Part shown: in pieces, positions 1-6,650 of the stretch
Layout of the letters: every line of letters starts with the position of its first letter
Numbering within the stretch: the first letter of the stretch is position 1
NCBI GenBank assembly: GCA_017429465.1
Contig: JAFROU010000012.1
Coordinates: 1-16,367, forward strand
Origin: Candidatus Saccharimonadota bacterium
Lineage (GTDB): Bacteria > Patescibacteria > Saccharimonadia > Saccharimonadales > Nanosyncoccaceae
DNA: 16,367 bases
Direction: 5' to 3'
The notes under the pieces: model-generated
Database searches by the model: none
What the model was told of the DNA's origin: nothing
What the model saw: the letters and a program-made list of their open reading frames with translations, nothing else
Translations under genes and position numbers: made by a program

Positions 1-12
1 ATATAATGGGGG

Positions 13-621
13 CTAACTGTCTCTGCCTGTGATGATGTCTTCGATTTCTTGGTCTGGGAGAACTTGATCAACATAGTAACAGCCGTCAAGTAAAAAGTAG
101 ACTCCGGTATAACCATATTTACCAAGTTCTTTTTTGAGCTCTTTGTTCGCTTGCTCTTCTATCGCTTCAAAATCGTTCAATGATTCATTATTCCGGCAAC
201 GCGAGACAATCACGCCGGTGAGTATATCGTCAGCAAGAAAGATAATGTGCCGACTGACAGCCTCTTCATCAGCAAAACTGAAATGGAATTTTGCAACTCT
301 ATTGATGCTTTGAGATGAAGAGACATCAACGGAATAAGTCATTTCCCAGACAAGCATAACGGTGTGATGTCTGATAGTAATATTAGTGCTTCTTCTATCG
401 GAGGTGGCAGTTTTTAGGCTAATTAAGCGTGCGTTTCGAAATGGCCATACTGCCGTAATAAATGATCGGTGTTTAATCATTCGTGCCCGACCAAAAATGT
501 TTTTAACGATGAAAACCTCGTCGTTAGACTGTTTTCGTTTGATACTAAAAGCCCGGATGAGTAAATCGACCAGTACTAATACGCAAAAGGCGATAATGAA
601 AGGTTTTGGTATATTAAGCAT
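13..621 (-). CDS. Membrane-anchored SPFH/band 7-like protein (202 aa)
   Basis: Residues 8-26 form one hydrophobic N-terminal membrane segment followed by a basic stretch (IKRKQ). The rest is soluble and has the layout of an SPFH/band 7 domain: an initial V-x(n)-G strand, a P-F turn around residue 60, the ISLKTAT strand, then the hydrophobic TVMLVWEMTYSV strand, a helical region with an R and E/N-rich segment, and a final Y-G-Y-T-G-V-Y strand. Family members scaffold membrane microdomains or control membrane proteases. The fold assignment comes from pattern only. The start ATG has a strong AGGAGG site 8-10 nt upstream (about 629-634) and its own consensus promoter between it and the rpsG terminator, so it is not part of the ribosomal operon. 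The stop is TAG at 13-15. It could instead be an unrelated membrane protein. Confidence 0.6.
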   Translation of the reverse strand: MLNIPKPFIIAFCVLVLVDLLIRAFSIKRKQSNDEVFIVKNIFGRARMIKHRSFITAVWPFRNARLISLKTATSDRRSTNITIRHHTVMLVWEMTYSVDVSSSQSINRVAKFHFSFADEEAVSRHIIFLADDILTGVIVSRCRNNESLNDFEAIEEQANKELKKELGKYGYTGVYFLLDGCYYVDQVLPDQEIEDIITGRDS

Positions 622-678
622 TTTCCCCTCCTAACATAGCGAGACAGTTTTAAGGTACGACCATTAAGGCGTTCGTTT

Positions 679-707
679 ATTATAACACTTATCTGTCTCT
701 GTGTCCA
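679..707 (-). promoter_or_regulatory. Sigma70-type promoter for the SPFH-like gene
   Basis: On the minus strand a -35 TGGACA (702-707) is separated by exactly 17 nt from a -10 TATAAT (679-684), which is preceded by TGT (extended -10). The expected start is near 672, giving a leader of about 50 nt with an AGGAGG ribosome site. The promoter starts just after the rpsG terminator ends. Confidence 0.75.
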
Positions 708-709
708 CA

Positions 710-737
710 AAAAATCCCCTCACTCGAGGGGATTTTT
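710..737 (-). terminator. Rho-independent terminator after rpsG
   Basis: A perfect 12-bp inverted repeat (710-721 with 726-737) has a 4-nt loop and is flanked by A/T runs on both sides. It lies 13 nt after the rpsG stop and ends the rpsL-rpsG transcript. Its symmetry means it could also work in the plus direction, where no gene needs it. Confidence 0.9.
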
Positions 738-750
738 ATTACTGTTTTAA

Positions 751-1230
751 TTAGGCGCGAGCAAAGTGCGCAAATGCACGGTTTGCTTCAGCCATGCGGT
801 GACAGTCTTCCTTCTTCTTGAAGGCGGCACCAGTTTCGTTGCAGGCATCGACAATTTCAGCCTCGAGACGCTTGGCATATGGCATGCCTTGGCGAGCACG
901 AGCGGCTTGAACTAGCCATGAAAAGGCAAAGTGAAGTTGGCGGTGGCCAGCAATTGGAAATGGAATTTGATAGTTAGCACCACCGACACGGCGGGACTTA
1001 ACTTCAAAGTCTGGAGAAACATTAGCGATGGCTTTCTCAAGCACCTCGACTGGATTCTCGGATTTTAATTTTTTAGCAGCACCTTCGATAGCAGCATAAA
1101 CAGCACGCTCAGCAGCTTGTTTTTTGCCATCGAGCATAGATTTATTGATTAAACGTTGCACCAAGATAGATTGATATTTACGATCTGGGTTAACTTTACG
1201 TTCAAGTGATTTAGTAGTTTTACGTGGCAT
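751..1230 (-). CDS. rpsG: 30S ribosomal protein S7
   Basis: S7 is a primary assembly protein of the 30S head; it binds the 3' domain of 16S rRNA and contacts E-site tRNA. The 159-residue length is normal. The sequence carries the typical S7 segments: an N-terminal R-K-x-x-x-PDRKY region, the KSRRVGGANYQIP beta-hairpin and a C-terminal EANRAFAHFA helix. The start codon lies 2 nt after the rpsL stop, and its ribosome site (GAAGGAGGG, about 1240-1248) sits inside the end of rpsL, so the two are translated as a coupled pair. The usual next gene of the str operon, fusA, is absent here: a strong terminator follows instead. Confidence 0.97.
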   Translation of the reverse strand: MPRKTTKSLERKVNPDRKYQSILVQRLINKSMLDGKKQAAERAVYAAIEGAAKKLKSENPVEVLEKAIANVSPDFEVKSRRVGGANYQIPFPIAGHRQLHFAFSWLVQAARARQGMPYAKRLEAEIVDACNETGAAFKKKEDCHRMAEANRAFAHFARA

Positions 1231-1232
1231 AA

Positions 1233-1646
1233 TTAGTTGCCCTCCTTCTTAGCACCGTATTTCGAACGGCCTTGCTTGCGTCCTTGGACGCCTTGAAGAT
1301 CTAGGGTACCACGAACGATGTGATAGCGAACACCTGGAAGATCAGGTACGCGACCACCACGAACTAGTACGACGGCGTGTTCCTGAAGGTTGTGGCCTTC
1401 GCCACCGATGTAAGCCCAAACTTCCTGACCGTTAGTAAGACGCACACGAGCGACCTTGCGAAGAGCGGAGTTTGGTTTCTTTGGTGTCTTGGTAGTTACT
1501 TTGATACAAACGCCACGCTTGAGTGGAGCAGCTTGATCATAATAACGAGTTTTAAGCGTGTTGACGATTGAGCCAAGTGCTGGAGCCTTGGATTTCTTGG
1601 CGGCACTTTTGCGTGGCTTGCGAATCAACTGGTTAATAGTTGGCAT
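1233..1646 (-). CDS. rpsL: 30S ribosomal protein S12
   Basis: S12 is the decoding-centre protein of the 30S subunit and is linked to translational accuracy and streptomycin response. The 137 residues include the invariant [14 protein letters not shown] loop, with the lysine equivalent to E. coli K42 present, and the [10 protein letters not shown] and DLPGVRYH segments. In the second decoding loop the usual GRVKDLPG reads GRVPDLPG, so the lysine equivalent to E. coli K87 is proline (codon CCT), while the adjacent Asp, target of RimO methylthiolation in some bacteria, is kept. The gene is first in an rpsL-rpsG pair with its own promoter just after the tig stop codon. The ribosome site is modest (AAAGGGA, about 15 nt upstream). 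Confidence 0.97.
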   Translation of the reverse strand: MPTINQLIRKPRKSAAKKSKAPALGSIVNTLKTRYYDQAAPLKRGVCIKVTTKTPKKPNSALRKVARVRLTNGQEVWAYIGGEGHNLQEHAVVLVRGGRVPDLPGVRYHIVRGTLDLQGVQGRKQGRSKYGAKKEGN

Positions 1647-1683
1647 TAGTTAAAATAATCCCTTTTAAGATTGATATATTGTG

Positions 1684-1718
1684 CCCTGTTTACGTTTTTA
1701 CAGCAATAGCAAACAGAG
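1684..1718 (-). promoter_or_regulatory. Stem-loop in the rpsL leader
   Basis: A 10-bp stem with two G-U pairs (1684-1693 with 1709-1718) and a 15-nt loop occupies the roughly 85-nt untranslated leader of rpsL-rpsG. No U-run follows, so it is not a classical terminator. A role in ribosomal-protein feedback control is an inference from position only. Confidence 0.4.
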
Positions 1719-1737
1719 CGTGAAACTCTTACAGCTT

Positions 1738-1765
1738 ATTATACTCTTATGGATAGAAAAGTCAA
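1738..1765 (-). promoter_or_regulatory. Promoter for rpsL-rpsG
   Basis: On the minus strand TTGACT (1760-1765), a 16-nt spacer and TATAAT (1738-1743) form a near-consensus sigma70 promoter. The -35 begins right after the tig stop codon (1767-1769). The predicted start near 1731 gives an unusually long leader of about 85 nt for this compact genome. Confidence 0.8.
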
Positions 1766-1766
1766 G

Positions 1767-3047
1767 TTATTTAGAATTTAGATTGACAAGATAATCGATG
1801 GTCTTTTCAATAATCAGACGGTTTTTGATATCCATCTTCACGCGTTCGTCTTTTAAATTCTTAAGTGCTTCTGGAGATTTTTGATAGACATCGCGGAGCT
1901 CAGCAATCTTTGCTTCAACATCGGCATCTGGGACTGTGATTTTTTCATCACGAGCTAGTATTTGGAGACAGAGGGAGGCTTTAACACGGGTTTCAGCAAC
2001 TTTACGAGCTTCTTTTTCCCACTCTTCTGGCGTTTGACCAGCTTGAGCTAAGAATTCTTCGAATTGGAGACCGTGAGATGCGGCATTACGAGTGACATCG
2101 TCCTTAATAAAGCGAAGTTGATCGGAAATAAGAATTTCTGGAGCAGCGACCTTAGAAGAATTGACTAGTGCAGTAACGAGTTCATCTTTGAACTTATCCA
2201 CGGCCTTAGCTTCATTTTGGGCTTCAAGGTTCTTTTTAATATCGGCTTTTAAGTCATCAATGGTCTTGAATGGACCACATTTTTTGGCTAGCTCGTCGTC
2301 TAGTTTTGGCTTAATTACTTCATTAACTTGTTTGACTAGAACTTCGAAAACAGTTTTGGCACCGGCGAGGTCTTTAACGTGATAGTCTTTTGGAAAAGTG
2401 AGTGGCAAATCGAATTTATCACCAGATTCGTGACCAACGAGGCCTTCTTCAAATCCTGGAATAAAGGATTTTGAGCCAAGTTGCAAGTGATGGTCCTTAG
2501 CAGATCCACCGTCAAAGGCAACACCGTCTTTTTTATCAGTAAAATCGATAATTACTTCGTCGCCCATCGCAGCTTTTTTCTTGGCGACCTTTTTCTCGGC
2601 GTAGGCATTTTGAATGTTGTCAAGGATATCTTTAACGTCTTTCTCGGAAGCTTTGGCGACCTGTTTTTTGACGCCTAAGTGTTTAAAGTCGCCCAGCTTA
2701 ACCTCTGGTAAAACTTCAGCCGTAGCAATATATTCAAGTGTATCGCCTGGAACATATTTAATGACGTTGACGTTTGGAATCACGATTGGGTTAAGATTGG
2801 CATCAACAAAGGCAGCCGGAACGGTAGTTCGAACGGCAATGTCGGCAGCGGTGTTGTTAATGTCATTTATGTCGAGCGCTTTTTCAGCAATATTGAGTGG
2901 GGCTTTACCTTTACGAAAGCCTTGGATTTTGACGTCGGCGGCGAGACGCTCAACGGCCTTCTCGTGGGCGACTTTGAGGTCCTTCTTATCGAGGACAACT
3001 TTTAATTCCACCTTGGTGTCAGATAATTTCTTAGTTGTAGTCTTCAT
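1767..3047 (-). CDS. tig: Trigger factor (ribosome-associated chaperone/PPIase)
   Basis: Trigger factor docks at the ribosomal exit tunnel via L23 and folds nascent chains. The 426-residue protein has the normal size and domain order: an N-terminal ribosome-binding domain with the signature GFRKGKAP at residues 43-50, an FKBP-like peptidyl-prolyl isomerase domain at about 160-245 (GDEVIIDF ... FIPGFEEGLVGH), and a long helical C-terminal chaperone region. No Shine-Dalgarno sequence precedes the ATG; the -10 element ends only 7 nt before it, so the mRNA should start at or next to the start codon. No clear terminator separates it from rpsL, so some read-through into rpsL-rpsG is likely. Confidence 0.96.
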   Translation of the reverse strand: MKTTTKKLSDTKVELKVVLDKKDLKVAHEKAVERLAADVKIQGFRKGKAPLNIAEKALDINDINNTAADIAVRTTVPAAFVDANLNPIVIPNVNVIKYVPGDTLEYIATAEVLPEVKLGDFKHLGVKKQVAKASEKDVKDILDNIQNAYAEKKVAKKKAAMGDEVIIDFTDKKDGVAFDGGSAKDHHLQLGSKSFIPGFEEGLVGHESGDKFDLPLTFPKDYHVKDLAGAKTVFEVLVKQVNEVIKPKLDDELAKKCGPFKTIDDLKADIKKNLEAQNEAKAVDKFKDELVTALVNSSKVAAPEILISDQLRFIKDDVTRNAASHGLQFEEFLAQAGQTPEEWEKEARKVAETRVKASLCLQILARDEKITVPDADVEAKIAELRDVYQKSPEALKNLKDERVKMDIKNRLIIEKTIDYLVNLNSK

Positions 3048-3054
3048 GCGTAGT

Positions 3055-3060
3055 ATTATA
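3055..3060 (-). promoter_or_regulatory. Extended -10 promoter for tig, predicted leaderless
   Basis: TATAAT preceded by TGT on the minus strand ends 7 nt before the tig ATG (3045-3047). There is no good -35 and no room for a Shine-Dalgarno site. The predicted transcript starts at or next to the A of the start codon. Confidence 0.7.
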
Positions 3061-3073
3061 ACATAAATAGACC

Positions 3074-3099
3074 AAAAAAGCGCCCCTTAAGACGCTCTT
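3074..3099 (-). terminator. Terminator of the FAD oxidase gene
   Basis: AGCGCC (3079-3084) pairs with GACGCT (3091-3096) around a 6-nt loop and extends into an A/T-rich base, followed on the minus strand by six T. The stem overlaps the stop codon of the oxidase gene (3098-3100), and the tig promoter follows directly. Confidence 0.8.
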
Positions 3100-4689
3100 A
3101 TAAGACGATGTGATTTCCAGGTTCCGTTCTAACGTGTTTGAGGTCGGATTTGTCTGCGTTGATTTTGCAATCTGAGCCATATATATTATATGGGTCGAAG
3201 GTGGCTTTGATAGCTTCATAGAGTTTCTTTTGGCGGTCAGTATAACGTTCGGCTACAAAGGCTTTAGAGCGACCTTCCGGCATGCCACCAGTAAATGATC
3301 CGTGATGTTTAACGAGTAACTCGTCAATCTTTTTGGCAAAATCAAAGGCAAATTGGCGACCTTCTTCAGTTGAAAGATTAATGTCTGGGCGAATATTAAA
3401 GTTTCCGGAATTGTACGAGCCGTAAAGATGAAGTGGGCGCTTTAGCTCGGTTTCAAGAGCGGTAATATCTTCCATAAAGGAAGCAAACTCGGAAACTGGC
3501 ACATAAAAATCATCTGCTACTGGAACGCGCTCGCCTTTAGTGATGTCATTAAGGTAACTGATTAGCGCACTATGAATGTCGCCAAAGGCAGCAGAATTTT
3601 CAGATGTTTCAACAATTGGATTGGCGCTTTTTGGCAAAGCGGCAATACATTTCTGAATCTTTTTATGATTCTTTCTTGGACTGTCATCAAAACCAACTAC
3701 CACGATAAAGCCGCCAACCTCGTCAAGTTTTCGCGTGAGCAGTTCTGGACGTTTACCGCTTTCTTCTACGGCAGTGATGATGCGAGTGTCATACATATTA
3801 AGCTCGGCTGGTTTCAAGAAACGGGCGAGATTGAGAAATTCCATGGCGGTTTTGACCGAACCAAAACTAGCAATCAGGTGCTTATTTTCAGTCGGAATAA
3901 CATCACACTCTAAAATCACTTCCGTGATAATGCCGAGCGTCCCCTGCGAACCATAGAGTAGTGGTAAAATATCAAAAGTCTTATTCTTCTGTCGATAAAC
4001 GCGAACGATGTTTGGATAGCCAGCGTTATCAAAATTATTGTTGGCAATAAAACTGATCGCATCAGCATAATCATTAAGAGATTACCTAAATTACGATATA
4101 AAACGCCTTCTGAATTGGTTAGGCCCTTCTTCTTATCTAACGCACGCTTGCGAAGTTTGGCAGTTTGAATGATTTCACCGTTTGCTAACACAAATTCGAC
4201 CCGATTCACAAACTTAGTGATGCCGCCGTATTTGGCCGAATAATCATCTACTGGACAATTGGCAATCAGCGATCCAATGGTTTCGCGCGGGTCGGCACAA
4301 ATTGGCAGAGTCAGCCCATGGAGAGATAGTGCAGTGTTGAGTTGACCAAGGGTTACGCCGGCCTGTACGCGCACAAGACGATCATGTGCGTCAATTTCTT
4401 GAATATGGTTGAGTTTTTCGGTTGAAATCACGATGCCAGACGTCAAATCGGCACCGGTTTTATCTAAGCCACTGCCACGAACAGCAATTGGCAAATGGAA
4501 ATTTTTCATTGCCAGCTGATCAACAAAGCGGACCAGTTTTCGCACATCCTGGGTGCTTTCTGGCAAGGCCACGAAACGTGGCATTATTTTATAAACAGAG
4601 CGGTCAAAAGCATAAGGTTCGAGAATCGACGCCTTTTCAAAGACATTTCCAACAATATGTTGGTTCAGATAAGTAGTTATCTTATTCAA
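3098..4689 (-). pseudogene. FAD-binding oxidoreductase (GlcD/D-lactate dehydrogenase type), frameshifted
   Basis: Two adjacent reading frames make one protein of about 530 residues if a single base is added near 4080. The first frame (to about residue 204) holds the FAD_binding_4 PCMH-type domain: the P-x-x-x-x-x-P-E-S-T-Q-D-V start, PIAVRGSGLD, a TLPICADPRETIGSLIAN nucleotide-binding loop and YGGITKFVNRVEFVLANGE. The second frame continues with NDYADAISF, LLYGSQGTLGIITEV and a C-terminal ATFDPYNIYG motif typical of this family. Such enzymes oxidise 2-hydroxy acids with FAD; the substrate cannot be told. The start is TTG at 4687-4689 with AAGGTGG 10 nt upstream. The break sits at a CTTAATG stretch where AA instead of AAA would cause it. 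Coding signal is intact on both sides, so either a recent mutation or an indel error in the sequence. Confidence 0.85.
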
Positions 4690-4723
4690 AATATTCCCAC
4701 CTTTTAGTGCTTATGACTATTGT

Positions 4724-4729
4724 ATTATA
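4724..4729 (-). promoter_or_regulatory. -10 element for the FAD oxidase gene
   Basis: TATAAT on the minus strand lies 34 nt upstream of the TTG start and is followed by an AAAGGTGG ribosome site. The -35 is poor. Confidence 0.5.
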
Positions 4730-4780
4730 CATTTCGGTTAGTAGCAAGTGGTTTTTGACAAATGATTTAACCTCTATATA

Positions 4781-4809
4781 TTGACTTTTTATTGTGTTTA
4801 TGTTATAAT
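4781..4809 (+). promoter_or_regulatory. Strong sigma70 promoter for the zinc-ribbon gene
   Basis: TTGACT (4781-4786), a 17-nt spacer and TATAAT (4804-4809) preceded by TGT form the best promoter in the window. The predicted start near 4816 leaves a leader of about 65 nt ending in an AAGGGGG ribosome site 7 nt before the ATG. Confidence 0.85.
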
Positions 4810-4881
4810 GAAGGGATAAACTGGTGTTTATAGAACTTTTAAAGTGCTGCTAATGAAATTATTTTTCAAGGGGGTAAAATA

Positions 4882-5499
4882 ATGGAAAACACACGTATGC
4901 CTTTTAAGAAAGAGCAGGTGGCAAAAATCGCTAAATATAGCGGTTTTCGCTACTACGAGATTCCAAAAGAGTCTGCGCTCTATGGATACGGCGCTGTTAA
5001 GATCTGTCCCTGCCCACGCTGTGGCAAAAACCCGAAATCCCAGGTAGTTAAGACTAGCTATCACACGTTCGCGTCTTCCCGCGCAACCATCATCGAGTGT
5101 CCCTGCTGCAGAATTAAGGTGACCGGAACTGATCCCGTTGACGCTATGACCAAGTGGACCGAAGCCTACGAGCAGACCGTCACTGACTACGCGAAGCGGG
5201 CCTTCGACATTATGCATAGCGACGTTTGGAAGAAGTATGCTGCGAGGAGCTCCGAGGTTTTGCCTTCAGTTGAGGGCGTAGTTGACTTACATCACCACAT
5301 CATCCTGCTGGCTTGGGGATATCACCCCGATCCAAATATTCTTAAACCCGATGGCCAAAGGAGAGAGGTGTGTGTTTGCATCGACTGCGGCCTTGACAAT
5401 GCAGAAGGGCGCTTCAAATACGTCAATTTCTACGAAGAGTTTATGCGTAACTCCAAAGCATTCATCGAAAAATATTACAAGAAGCAAGCAAAACTATAA
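4882..5499 (+). CDS. Cys-rich zinc-ribbon protein, Lar-like N-terminal half (205 aa)
   Basis: No certain family. Residues 42-76 show a CPCPRCG ... ECPCC double-Cys arrangement, followed at 84-97 by DPVDAMTKWTEAYE. This layout (two CxxC-type knuckles, then a helix ending in A-x-x-x-W) resembles small phage-type Lar-like proteins, named for restriction alleviation. A second Cys set follows at 164-169 (CVCIDCG), and HHH occurs at 137-139. So one or two zinc sites are likely; no membrane segment or signal peptide is seen. The gene is monocistronic, with a near-consensus promoter, a strong ribosome site and its own terminator, which implies high expression. Codon choice leans to C/G at third positions (TTC, TAC, GAC, AAG, CCC) more than its AT-rich neighbours, which hints at foreign origin or high expression. 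Function unknown. Confidence 0.75.
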   Translation: MENTRMPFKKEQVAKIAKYSGFRYYEIPKESALYGYGAVKICPCPRCGKNPKSQVVKTSYHTFASSRATIIECPCCRIKVTGTDPVDAMTKWTEAYEQTVTDYAKRAFDIMHSDVWKKYAARSSEVLPSVEGVVDLHHHIILLAWGYHPDPNILKPDGQRREVCVCIDCGLDNAEGRFKYVNFYEEFMRNSKAFIEKYYKKQAKL

Positions 5500-5507
5500 T
5501 ACACCTA

Positions 5508-5536
5508 AAAGCCGTCCAGCTTGGGCGGTTTTTTTA
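5508..5536 (+). terminator. Terminator shared by the zinc-ribbon and ppa-like genes
   Basis: A 10-bp stem with two wobble pairs (5508-5517 with 5523-5532) and a 5-nt loop is followed by a T-run on the plus strand. The minus strand also shows a short T-run after it, and the convergent ppa-like gene stops at 5534, so it probably terminates both. Confidence 0.85.
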
Positions 5537-5878
5537 TTCTGAGGCCATAATAACTTTTGTGTCAAAGAACCTTTCTTGAAATTCAACCAGAGCCTTAATT
5601 TGCTCTGCTGAATAGTGCTTGTCTTGTGGCACAATTATTAGTTTTGGATCATTGTCGCGATCGCGCTCAATAAAGGCAATACATTTGCCAGTAAAGCGCT
5701 CGACCGGCTCAAACACGCCTAAAAGATAGGCGTCAATCTCTTCCCCATCTGGGGCCTTAGTTTCTGGAACATAGCCATAATTGATTGGGTAGATAAATCC
5801 GTGTTTCGGATGTCTGCTGCCCATAGGGCGATCCATTTGAATAGTTACTATTTGGCCGAGATAATTACTTAAATCCAT
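5534..5878 (-). CDS. Short soluble inorganic pyrophosphatase-like protein (114 aa)
   Basis: The protein matches the core of family I inorganic pyrophosphatases, which hydrolyse PPi to two phosphates. Visible are FIYPINYGYVPE (the Tyr-rich substrate loop) and PDGEEIDAYLLG, which corresponds to the metal-binding DGDPVD loop with the middle Asp replaced by Glu, plus the D-x-K segment DPKLIIVP. At 114 residues it is much shorter than the about 176 of E. coli Ppa: it lacks the N-terminal strand region and the C-terminal Tyr-Lys. Short versions annotated as inorganic diphosphatase occur in several Gram-positive and CPR genomes, so it may be active. The -10 ends 6 nt before the ATG and there is no Shine-Dalgarno site, so the mRNA is predicted leaderless. 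Confidence 0.85.
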   Translation of the reverse strand: MDLSNYLGQIVTIQMDRPMGSRHPKHGFIYPINYGYVPETKAPDGEEIDAYLLGVFEPVERFTGKCIAFIERDRDNDPKLIIVPQDKHYSAEQIKALVEFQERFFDTKVIMASE

Positions 5879-5884
5879 AACCTT

Positions 5885-5890
5885 ATTATA
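5885..5890 (-). promoter_or_regulatory. Extended -10 promoter for the ppa-like gene, leaderless
   Basis: TGTTATAAT on the minus strand ends 6 nt upstream of the start codon at 5876-5878. It overlaps the -35 zone of the divergent ABC transporter promoter, so the two may exclude each other. Confidence 0.7.
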
Positions 5891-5910
5891 ACAAAAGACA
5901 TAAAAAGATA

Positions 5911-5916
5911 TATAAT
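5911..5916 (+). promoter_or_regulatory. -10 element for the ABC transporter operon
   Basis: TATAAT lies about 29 nt before the ATG, followed by a GGAGA ribosome site (5936-5940). No good -35; its position would fall on the divergent -10 at 5885-5890. Confidence 0.55.
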
Positions 5917-5944
5917 ATTAATAGTTGTTTATTATGGAGAGATC

Positions 5945-6649
5945 ATGATTGAAATTAAAAATGTGACCAAAAAATATGGTAATAAAGTTGCTTTAAAAAA
6001 CGTGTCTTTTAAGGTTGATACGGGTGAAATATTCGCTTTTATTGGGCATAACGGTGCTGGTAAAACTACTCTAATTAAAGCAATCGTGGGCGTGCATGAT
6101 TTTGATGAGGGTGACATTTTGATTAATGGTAAATCCATTAAAGATGATCCAATTGCTTGCAAGCAACAAATGGCATTCGTGCAGGATAATCCAGAACTGT
6201 ATGACAGCATGAAGGCGATTGATTTTATTAATTTCATTTGCGATATGTATGGCGTGAGCCAAGAAAAACGTGAAAAAAATATCAAAAAATACGCACACAT
6301 TTTTGAGATGGAAGACTATTTAAATGACACTATCGATTCGTTCTCGCATGGTATGAGACAAAAGACAGCAATTATCGCCGCTCTAGCACATGATCCAAAA
6401 ATTATGGTGATGGATGAGCCATTTGTAGGGCTTGATCCAAAAGCCGTCTTTGATATGAAGGAGATTATGCGCGAGATTACTAAAAAAGGTGGCACAATTT
6501 TCTTTTCGACTCACATTCTGGATGTGGCCGAAAAACTTTGTTCCAGAGTTGCAATTATAAAAAAGGGCGAGCTCGTAAAGGTTGGCAGTATGAAGCAAAT
6601 AAAGGGTGACAAAAGCCTCGAAAAGGTGTTCTTGGAGCTGGAGCAATAA
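5945..6649 (+). CDS. ABC transporter ATP-binding protein
   Basis: The nucleotide-binding subunit of an ABC exporter, 234 residues. Motifs in order: Walker A GHNGAGKTT at 34-42, Q-loop Q80, signature SFSHGMRQK at 132-140 (SHGMRQ in place of LSGGQ, as in CcmA-type exporter ATPases), Walker B IMVMDEP at 153-159 with the D-loop GLDP, and the switch His at 190 (FSTHI). It sits at the cytoplasmic membrane face with the permease encoded 1 nt downstream, which is probably translated by coupling. Family knowledge points to export of a lipid, peptide or drug; nothing identifies the substrate. Confidence 0.95.
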   Translation: MIEIKNVTKKYGNKVALKNVSFKVDTGEIFAFIGHNGAGKTTLIKAIVGVHDFDEGDILINGKSIKDDPIACKQQMAFVQDNPELYDSMKAIDFINFICDMYGVSQEKREKNIKKYAHIFEMEDYLNDTIDSFSHGMRQKTAIIAALAHDPKIMVMDEPFVGLDPKAVFDMKEIMREITKKGGTIFFSTHILDVAEKLCSRVAIIKKGELVKVGSMKQIKGDKSLEKVFLELEQ

Positions 6650-6650
6650 T

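Noticed and set aside
1..12. TATAAT at 2-7 on the plus strand
   Set aside because: It points into the 3' end of a minus-strand gene and lies at the window edge with no visible -35, so it cannot be supported as a promoter.
2614..3066. Long plus-strand frame of 150 codons opposite tig
   Set aside because: It is the antisense of the conserved trigger factor N-terminal and middle regions, with no ribosome site or promoter.
4070..4090. Programmed frameshift in the FAD oxidase gene
   Set aside because: No slippery heptamer, downstream structure or Shine-Dalgarno-like stimulator is evident, and this family is not known to use frameshifting.
4828..5217. Minus-strand frame opposite the zinc-ribbon gene
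   Set aside because: It is antisense to a gene with a consensus promoter and strong ribosome site, and its product shows no domain pattern.
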